Source of the DNA: Anaerolineae bacterium
Lineage (GTDB): Bacteria > Chloroflexota > Anaerolineae > Anaerolineales > UBA11858
DNA length: 5,517 nt
Assembly: GCA_003694235.1 (NCBI GenBank)
Contig: RFKO01000269.1
Span: 1 to 5,517, forward strand
Reading direction: 5' to 3'
The notes under the pieces are model-generated. The model worked only from the letters and a program-made list of their open reading frames with translations, was not told the origin of the DNA and did not search any database. The translations under genes and the position numbers were made by a program. This document shows positions 1-5,517 of this stretch, piece after piece; positions within the stretch are counted from its first letter, which is position 1; the number at the start of each line of letters is the position of its first letter.

Positions 1-39
1 AAAAAAAAAGCGGCCAGACTTATCTCACGTCCGGCCGCT
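1..39 (-). terminator. Rho-independent terminator of the minus-strand operon
   Basis: Read on the minus strand, the arm AGCGGCCGGAC (39 to 29) pairs with GTCTGGCCGCT (19 to 9) through 11 base pairs, one of them a G-U wobble. The loop is 9 nt (28 to 20), and the 3' arm runs straight into nine U residues at the window edge. This is a textbook intrinsic terminator, 18 nt after the CpXC stop codon. On the plus strand the same hairpin is followed by CTTGTTTTT (40-48), so it may also weakly stop transcription arriving from the left. Confidence 0.93.
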
Positions 40-57
40 CTTGTTTTTCAAACCGCT

Positions 58-1413
58 TCACCCCCCCATCGAACGCTTCATCGAGAGGCGCAACGCCGCG
101 TTGTATACTTTTTGCAGGCGCTCGCGCAGTTCAGCAGCCTGTTCCGACGAATCGGCCTCCAGAGAGGCGGCCATACTGGTCAACATATCGGTCAAACGCC
201 GGAGGGCATCATCCTCCAGGCTTTGCAGGCGGCTCAAGACGCTCTGCTCGTCATCGGCCATCTCAACCAGTTCTTCCACCAGCTGGATCTCAGGCGGAGG
301 GGCGGATAACTTTTCGATCTCGGTGAGCACCTGCTGCAAACGACTGGAGCGCTCCAGATCGCCTTTTTGGCGGGCTTCTTCCAGGGCGGCGCTCAATGCC
401 TCGACGAAAAATTCATCGATCGCCGGCAAATTCGCCCGCACGGCGGCCGGCAAATCTTCGGCTTGCAACAGGGTTTCCACATTGCGGCGCGCCACCTCGC
501 GGCGCTGCTGAATGGCATCATCCACCTCGCCAGTGTATTGCAACAACTTTTCGCGCACCTTCAGCAGATGCTCTTTGCGCTCTCCGGTCGCCTGGTCAAT
601 GCGCTGACTGAGCAACTGGAAGAAAGTGTAATCCATTGCCGGACGCGCCAGCTGAACATACGCCTGCAGGCGAGCGTCGTCCGGCGCAGAGATAACCATC
701 TCCAGCAAAGATTCGCGCGTCAGGCCCTCGCCCAATGCCTGCAAATCCTGCTGCGCCTGTTGCAAAGCCTCGGCGGCCGACTTCAACTCCTGCCCGAAAG
801 GACTGTGTTCCAGCAGCGCACTCTGCACCTCCTGCATACGCCGGGCAGCGTTCTGATCTCCACTCGCCAGCGCGCTCTCGAACAGACGTGCAAAGAGCGC
901 GAAGAATTCCTGATCAATCAACTCACTCTCCTGGCGGATGACCTCCGGCAGTGACTCGTTGGAAACGCTCAACAGGCGGCGCGCCAGGGCAAAACGTTTC
1001 TCCTGCGCCGCGAGCATCTCGCGCGTGATGCCATCCGCTTCCAGAATGGTCTCCACCATTCCTTTCAAAGTGAGCATGGTGCGCGGGTTGAGCAGATACC
1101 CCTTGCGCTGCTCCTGTGGCAGCGACTCCATCACCCGCGTGATCAACGGCCCGATGACGCGCTCCTGTTCGTCGCGCGTCATCTGCACCTCGGGCGGGAA
1201 ATAGGTCAACAGCAGTTCTTTCTCCGGGTCGTGGTACACAATGGGAGTGGCCAGGTTACCCTGATATCCGCAATGCGGGCATTGCAACAGGTTGAACATC
1301 CCTGAGAGGATTTCCTGCTTGGCGCGTGGGTCCTGGGAAACATCAAACAGTTGTTTTACCTCTGCCACCACCGGTTGGCGGCAGTTTGGACAAGATACTT
1401 GCGTTCTGGGCAT
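58..1413 (-). CDS. CpXC domain zinc-binding protein with long helical C-terminal region
   Basis: This gene encodes 451 residues. The N-terminal 75 or so match the CpXC domain: two CPxC knuckles, C8/C11 (CPNC) and C45/C48 (CPHC), should form one zinc site, followed by a beta-rich stretch ending near YFPPE (71-75). The function of CpXC proteins is not known. Residues 76-451 are almost entirely predicted helix, rich in Glu, Gln, Arg and Leu, with no membrane segment or signal peptide, so the protein is probably cytoplasmic. Two segments, roughly 166-292 and 332-441, look like degenerate copies of one module. The start at 1413 is chosen because GGAG lies 6 nt upstream and the CpXC domain begins immediately after it. 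The open frame continues upstream to 1539, but that extension overlaps the kinase gene and adds nothing domain-like. The gene is last in the minus-strand unit, 46 nt after the kinase stop. CpXC membership is fairly sure; the role is unknown. Confidence 0.88.
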   Translation of the reverse strand: MPRTQVSCPNCRQPVVAEVKQLFDVSQDPRAKQEILSGMFNLLQCPHCGYQGNLATPIVYHDPEKELLLTYFPPEVQMTRDEQERVIGPLITRVMESLPQEQRKGYLLNPRTMLTLKGMVETILEADGITREMLAAQEKRFALARRLLSVSNESLPEVIRQESELIDQEFFALFARLFESALASGDQNAARRMQEVQSALLEHSPFGQELKSAAEALQQAQQDLQALGEGLTRESLLEMVISAPDDARLQAYVQLARPAMDYTFFQLLSQRIDQATGERKEHLLKVREKLLQYTGEVDDAIQQRREVARRNVETLLQAEDLPAAVRANLPAIDEFFVEALSAALEEARQKGDLERSSRLQQVLTEIEKLSAPPPEIQLVEELVEMADDEQSVLSRLQSLEDDALRRLTDMLTSMAASLEADSSEQAAELRERLQKVYNAALRLSMKRSMGG

Positions 1414-1419
1414 AACGGG

Positions 1420-1423
1420 CTCC
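1420..1423 (-). promoter_or_regulatory. Ribosome binding site deciding the CpXC start
   Basis: On the minus strand GGAG (1423 to 1420) stands 6 nt before the ATG at 1413. It supports this start over in-frame ATGs further upstream that lie inside the end of the kinase gene. Confidence 0.7.
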
Positions 1424-1432
1424 AAATGAAAT

Positions 1433-1446
1433 CCGACCGCGGTCGG
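1433..1446. repeat. Perfect 14-bp palindrome in the kinase-CpXC gap
   Basis: CCGACCGCGGTCGG reads identically on both strands with no spacer. It lies 13 nt past the kinase stop codon and 19 nt before the CpXC start, just upstream of that gene's ribosome binding site. With no loop and no U-tract it is a poor RNA terminator. As double-stranded DNA it has the symmetry of a dimeric regulator's site, and as RNA it could form a short hairpin after a few central bases open. The symmetry is certain; any function is inferred. Confidence 0.6.
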
Positions 1447-1459
1447 TTGATTGCGTGAT

Positions 1460-3022
1460 TCAGCGTGGCAGAGAAAAGCAAATGCGCGCGCCATCCTGGG
1501 GGTGCGGGTCAACCCAGATGCGCCCACCGTGGGCTTCAACGATGGCGCGTGTCAGGTACAACCCCAGACCGGCGCCTTTGGTGGTGCGGGCGGCGTCTTC
1601 CGCGCGGTAGAAGCGCTCGAAGATGTGCGGCAAATCTCCAGGGGCGATCCCTGGCCCTTCATCCTGCACACAAATGATCACCTGATCGGCGCGCACCTGA
1701 CCGCTGATGCGCACCTCGCCGCCCTCCGGGGAATACTTAATGGCGTTGGAAAGCAGGTTGGAAAACACCTGTTCCAGCCGGTCTTCATCCGCCAGCACCA
1801 CCGGAAAATCCGACGGGAAATTGACCACCAACGTATGGCGGTCGCTCTGGGTGCGGAAGCGCTCGGCGATACGGGCGGCAAAGTCCGGCAGGTAGATATC
1901 GGTCAGATTCAGACGTAACCCACCGGCCTGTAAGCGGGAGGCATCCAGCAAGTTCTCGATCAGCGTGTTCAGGCGATCGGCCTCCTCGTCAATCACCTGG
2001 AGACTCTCGCGCACGATTTCGTCATCCCACGAGACATCCTCACGCCGCAACGTGCCGGTATAGCCCTTGATCAGCGCAACGGGCGTTTTGAGTTCGTGAG
2101 TAATTACCGAAATAAAGGTGGATTTGAGCTCTTCGGCCTCGCGGAAGTGTGTGATATCCCGCATGGTGGCGATGATGTTGACCAGCTGGCCGGCAGGCGA
2201 CAGCAGCGGTGCGTACGTCACCCCGACCGACAACGGCAGCCCGCCAGGACGTTCGATCTCCCCTTCCACATACAGCGTGGCGTGGGGCGTCAGCGGCCAG
2301 CCATCCGCCTCGGCTTCCTGCAACGTCTGACCCTGACGGCGGCTTACCCAGCGAATCACCTCGTCGTGCGAGCGGCCGGCAATGTTTTGGCGAGAATCGC
2401 CATACATGCGCGCAAAGGCCGGGTTGACGCGTTCAATCGTATGATCCGCAGCCAGGATCAGAATGCCATCGGCGACCGAATCCAGCAAGGCGTCCAGCCG
2501 TCGCTTCTCCTGGCGCACCTGCTGGTACAGCTGGGCATTGTGCACAGCGATGGCCGCCTGATCGGCGAAGCTCTGCAACAGCGCGCGGTCGTTACTGGAA
2601 AACACCGTGCGATAGGCGCGAAAAATAAACGTCAAACCCACCACACGCTGACGGGCGATCAACGGCAAAGCCACACCGGTAAGCAGGTTGTGGCTGGCCT
2701 CGCGGGTAACCGTTTGCAAAATCTGGTTGATTGCCGGCAGTTCAAAGCGTGCTGGCTCCTCGTTATCCGGCACCTGGCCAAGCAACTGATTGATTTGCTG
2801 GATGAACGCCGCGGTGACGCCATAGGACGCCGCCACCTCCCAGCCGCCTTGTTCCCGACGCAGTGCGATCAAACCGGCCTGACCGGCGAGCATCTCCACC
2901 GCAACGCGCAGGATGCGCGCCAGCAACTTGTCCAGGTCGAGTTCCTGGGTGATCAGCCGGGCGATCTCCAGCAGGTAATCCCGCTGGCGGCTGCGAAAAT
3001 CGGGCAACAGGTTCAACACCAT
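1460..3022 (-). CDS. Cytoplasmic GAF-PAS sensor histidine kinase
   Basis: This 520-residue two-component sensor kinase should autophosphorylate on histidine and pass the phosphate to a response regulator. Domains in order: GAF (about 15-165), a short signalling helix (about 160-182), PAS (about 175-292), the dimerisation/phosphoacceptor HisKA domain with H309 in THELKTP, and HATPase_c. The ATP site is complete: N-box N422 and N426 in SNLLSNAIKYSP, G1 box D454-G458 (DEGPG), F box 467-473 (IFERFYR) and G2 box 483-488 (GAGLGL). There is no hydrophobic segment long enough to span a membrane, so it probably senses an intracellular ligand or redox signal through GAF or PAS; which ligand cannot be read from sequence. 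The ATG at 3022 is the first possible start, since an in-frame TAA lies 12 nt upstream, but no clear Shine-Dalgarno precedes it. No response regulator is in the window. It lies 52 nt after the aminotransferase, in the same direction. Confidence 0.95.
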   Translation of the reverse strand: MVLNLLPDFRSRQRDYLLEIARLITQELDLDKLLARILRVAVEMLAGQAGLIALRREQGGWEVAASYGVTAAFIQQINQLLGQVPDNEEPARFELPAINQILQTVTREASHNLLTGVALPLIARQRVVGLTFIFRAYRTVFSSNDRALLQSFADQAAIAVHNAQLYQQVRQEKRRLDALLDSVADGILILAADHTIERVNPAFARMYGDSRQNIAGRSHDEVIRWVSRRQGQTLQEAEADGWPLTPHATLYVEGEIERPGGLPLSVGVTYAPLLSPAGQLVNIIATMRDITHFREAEELKSTFISVITHELKTPVALIKGYTGTLRREDVSWDDEIVRESLQVIDEEADRLNTLIENLLDASRLQAGGLRLNLTDIYLPDFAARIAERFRTQSDRHTLVVNFPSDFPVVLADEDRLEQVFSNLLSNAIKYSPEGGEVRISGQVRADQVIICVQDEGPGIAPGDLPHIFERFYRAEDAARTTKGAGLGLYLTRAIVEAHGGRIWVDPHPQDGARICFSLPR

Positions 3023-3036
3023 GATTACGGTTTACG

Positions 3037-3068
3037 GCCGCGGAGCGGGCCTCTGCCTGCTCCGCGGC
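3037..3068 (-). other. Strong intergenic hairpin without U-tract
   Basis: On the minus strand GCCGCGGAGC (3068 to 3059) pairs perfectly with GCTCCGCGGC (3046 to 3037) over 10 bp. Inside, an A-C mismatch is followed by a further GGC/GCC pairing closed by an AGAG loop. The hairpin begins 6 nt after the aminotransferase stop and ends 14 nt before the kinase ATG. What follows is CGTAAACCGTAATC, with no U-run, so it is not a canonical intrinsic terminator. It may protect the 3' end of the upstream message, lower expression of the kinase, or act as an mRNA processing site. The structure is seen; the role is inferred. Confidence 0.65.
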
Positions 3069-3074
3069 GATTGC

Positions 3075-4391
3075 TCATTCTGCCTCGGCCAGCGAGAGGG
3101 CGTGTTCGAAAATCGCCAATCCTTCGTCCAGTTGCTCTCTGGTGACCACCAGCGGCGGCGCCAGGCGGATGCTGCTGGCACCACATCCCAGCGTGATCAA
3201 ACCATGCTCGAAGCTCAAATGCTCCACCCGGTCGCGCAGTTTCTTGTTCGGCTGGCGCGTCTGACGGTCTGTGACCAGGTCAACACCAATCATCAACCCT
3301 TTGCCGCGCACATCGCCAATATGCTGATGGCGGGACTGGATCTCTGCCAGAGCATCCATGGCGTACTCGCCCATCCGCGCGGCGTTCTCGATCAATTCGC
3401 TTTGCAACAATTCCAGCGTCGCCAACGAGGCCGCACAGGCCAGCGGATTGCCGCCATAGGTGTTACCGTGTGCGCCCTCCGGCCAGGTCATCACGCTCTT
3501 GCGCGCCAGCGTGGCACCGAAGGGCACACCGGAGGCAATCCCCTTGGCCGAGCACACGATGTCCGGTTCAACGCCAAAATGCTCGATAGCCCACATCTTA
3601 CCGGTACGCCCCATACCGGCCTGGACTTCATCATCGATCAACAAGATACCATACCGATCGCACAGATCGCGCAACGCGGGGAAGAATCCCGACGGGGGGA
3701 CGACATAACCGCCCTCGCCCTGAATCGGCTCGACCAGAATGCCGGCCACATCCTCCGCCGGTATCAGCCGCCCGAAAATCTGCTCCTCGATGTAGCGCAC
3801 AACCGTCTCCCCATAATCTTCACCGGGGCGCGAGGCCAGCACCGGCCGGAATTCATCCGGATAAGGGACATGCACCACGCCGTTCATCAGGGGGAAAAAG
3901 CCGTGGCGATAGACCGGCTTGCTGGCCGTAAACGCCAGCGAGCCCATCGTCCGCCCGTGAAACGCGCCCAGGAAGCCGATGAACTGGGTGCGCCCGGTGT
4001 GATGCCGCGCCAGCTTAATCGCCGCCTCGACCGCCTCGGTGCCGGAATTGGAGAAGAAGATAGCCGCATCTTCGGAAAAGGGTGCGACTTCGCTCAGTTT
4101 TTCTGCCAGATCAACCCAGATAGGGTGATAGAAATCCGAAGAAATATGCAGGAATTTCTCGGCCTGCTCCTGAATGGCTTTGACCACCCTGGGATGCGAA
4201 TGGCCGGTGTTTGCCACCGCGATGCCGGCGGCAAAATCCAGATACCGGTTGCCGTCCACATCCCACACCTCACATCCCTTGCCGTGGGACATGACAAACG
4301 GATAAGCGCGCGGATAGGAGGGGGAAATATGCTTCCGATCACGCGCCAGAACCTCCCTGGCCTTGGGGCCGGGAACATTGAGTTTCTGCAT
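3075..4391 (-). CDS. Class III PLP-dependent aminotransferase (4-aminobutyrate/ornithine type)
   Basis: This 438-residue fold-type I PLP enzyme most likely transfers the amino group of an omega-amino acid (GABA, ornithine or similar) to 2-oxoglutarate in the cytoplasm. The cofactor site is complete: SGTEA (116-120) and FHGR (144-147) around the phosphate and ring, EPIQGEGG (221-228), D254 of DDEVQ for the pyridine nitrogen, Schiff-base lysine K283 (CSAKG), T311 in NTYGG, and R409 as the likely carboxylate-binding residue. The PGPKA opening, GVVHVPYP (171-178) and GRTGKMWAIEHF resemble archaeal-type GABA/ornithine aminotransferases, a group that, from memory, also contains amino-acid racemases; it is longer than typical ArgD (about 390-400). 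Substrate is therefore not assigned. Of three in-frame ATGs (4406, 4397, 4391), the last is chosen because GGAG stands 9 nt before it. It is first in the minus-strand unit, divergent from tgt. Confidence 0.93.
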   Translation of the reverse strand: MQKLNVPGPKAREVLARDRKHISPSYPRAYPFVMSHGKGCEVWDVDGNRYLDFAAGIAVANTGHSHPRVVKAIQEQAEKFLHISSDFYHPIWVDLAEKLSEVAPFSEDAAIFFSNSGTEAVEAAIKLARHHTGRTQFIGFLGAFHGRTMGSLAFTASKPVYRHGFFPLMNGVVHVPYPDEFRPVLASRPGEDYGETVVRYIEEQIFGRLIPAEDVAGILVEPIQGEGGYVVPPSGFFPALRDLCDRYGILLIDDEVQAGMGRTGKMWAIEHFGVEPDIVCSAKGIASGVPFGATLARKSVMTWPEGAHGNTYGGNPLACAASLATLELLQSELIENAARMGEYAMDALAEIQSRHQHIGDVRGKGLMIGVDLVTDRQTRQPNKKLRDRVEHLSFEHGLITLGCGASSIRLAPPLVVTREQLDEGLAIFEHALSLAEAE

Positions 4392-4400
4392 AGTCATTCT

Positions 4401-4404
4401 CTCC
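4401..4404 (-). promoter_or_regulatory. Ribosome binding site deciding the aminotransferase start
   Basis: GGAG (4404 to 4401, continuing as GGAGAG) lies 9 nt before the ATG at 4391 but only 3 nt before the ATG at 4397, and it overlaps the ATG at 4406. Spacing therefore favours 4391. The protein would gain only two or five residues from the other starts. Confidence 0.65.
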
Positions 4405-4443
4405 ATGGATATTAAGATTCCGTAAAGCGAGTCAACGGGGGCA

Positions 4444-4452
4444 ATTATATCA
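4444..4452 (-). promoter_or_regulatory. Extended -10 promoter for the aminotransferase operon
   Basis: On the minus strand, TGATATAAT (4452 to 4444) is a consensus extended -10 element, TGn followed by TATAAT. Transcription would begin near 4437, giving a leader of about 46 nt that contains the GGAG ribosome binding site. No good -35 hexamer appears at 16-18 nt, which fits the extended -10 class of sigma-70-type promoters. A poorer alternative, TTGACT at 4435-4430 with TAATAT at 4414-4409, would place the start so close to the gene that the ribosome binding site would be nearly or wholly lost. Confidence 0.62.

Positions 4453-5517
<1,065 letters not shown>

Noticed and set aside
61..67. Run of seven C at the end of the CpXC gene, as a possible frameshift site
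   Set aside because: It falls two codons before the stop. Loss of one base would add only about three residues before another stop, so neither slippage nor a sequencing error would matter to the protein.
367..954. Plus-strand open frame of 195 residues opposite the CpXC gene
   Set aside because: Its Leu/Gln/Arg-rich composition mirrors the helical tail read from the other strand, with no ribosome binding site or domain that I can see.
1414..1539. N-terminal extension of the CpXC reading frame
   Set aside because: It would overlap the kinase's 3' end by about 80 nt, and the added residues have no CpXC features. The start at 1413 has a good GGAG and begins directly at the zinc domain.
2096..3145. 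Plus-strand open frame of 349 residues opposite the histidine kinase
   Set aside because: It is a shadow of the kinase frame, runs across the gap into the aminotransferase and shows no protein family features.
3021..4415. Plus-strand open frame of 464 residues opposite the aminotransferase
   Set aside because: It is antisense to a gene with complete PLP motifs, is low in recognisable domains and is rich in His, Gln and Arg, as shadow frames in GC-rich DNA usually are.
4409..4435. TTGACT and TAATAT as an alternative promoter for the aminotransferase
   Set aside because: The spacer is short (15 nt), and the start site would fall within or next to the GGAG ribosome binding site. The extended -10 at 4452-4444 is a better match and leaves a normal leader.

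Overview
The window holds four protein genes with little space between them. Three are read on the minus strand and appear to form one transcription unit: a class III PLP aminotransferase (4391 to 3075), a cytoplasmic GAF-PAS histidine kinase (3022 to 1460) and a CpXC-type zinc-binding protein (1413 to 58). The unit ends in a strong rho-independent terminator at 39 to 1. The fourth gene, tgt (tRNA-guanine transglycosylase), is read divergently on the plus strand from 4492 and runs off the right edge before its stop codon.

The DNA is GC-rich and bacterial. A CpXC-domain protein with a long helical tail, a soluble GAF/PAS kinase and an aminotransferase of the archaeal or thermophile GABA/ornithine type together suggest a Chloroflexota bacterium, possibly Anaerolineae or a relative. 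This placement rests on family resemblance and general GC content. There is no rRNA or marker phylogeny in the window, so it is only a moderate inference.

Layout from the left: terminator (1-39); CpXC gene; a 46-nt gap with a perfect 14-bp palindrome and the CpXC ribosome binding site; histidine kinase gene; a 52-nt gap with a strong hairpin that lacks a U-tract; aminotransferase gene; a 100-nt divergent promoter region (4392-4491) with two consensus TATAAT boxes facing opposite ways around an inverted repeat; then tgt. The tgt -10 box sits so close to the ATG that the mRNA is probably leaderless or nearly so.

Functionally, tgt is a housekeeping tRNA-modification gene (queuosine). The minus-strand unit links amino-acid transamination (or racemisation) to a sensor kinase that has no response regulator in view and to a zinc-binding protein of unknown function. 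No mobile element, CRISPR array, tRNA or rRNA was seen. The least explained part is the kinase/CpXC pair: the CpXC protein carries what look like two degenerate copies of a helical module, and each of the three intergenic gaps carries a symmetric GC-rich element.
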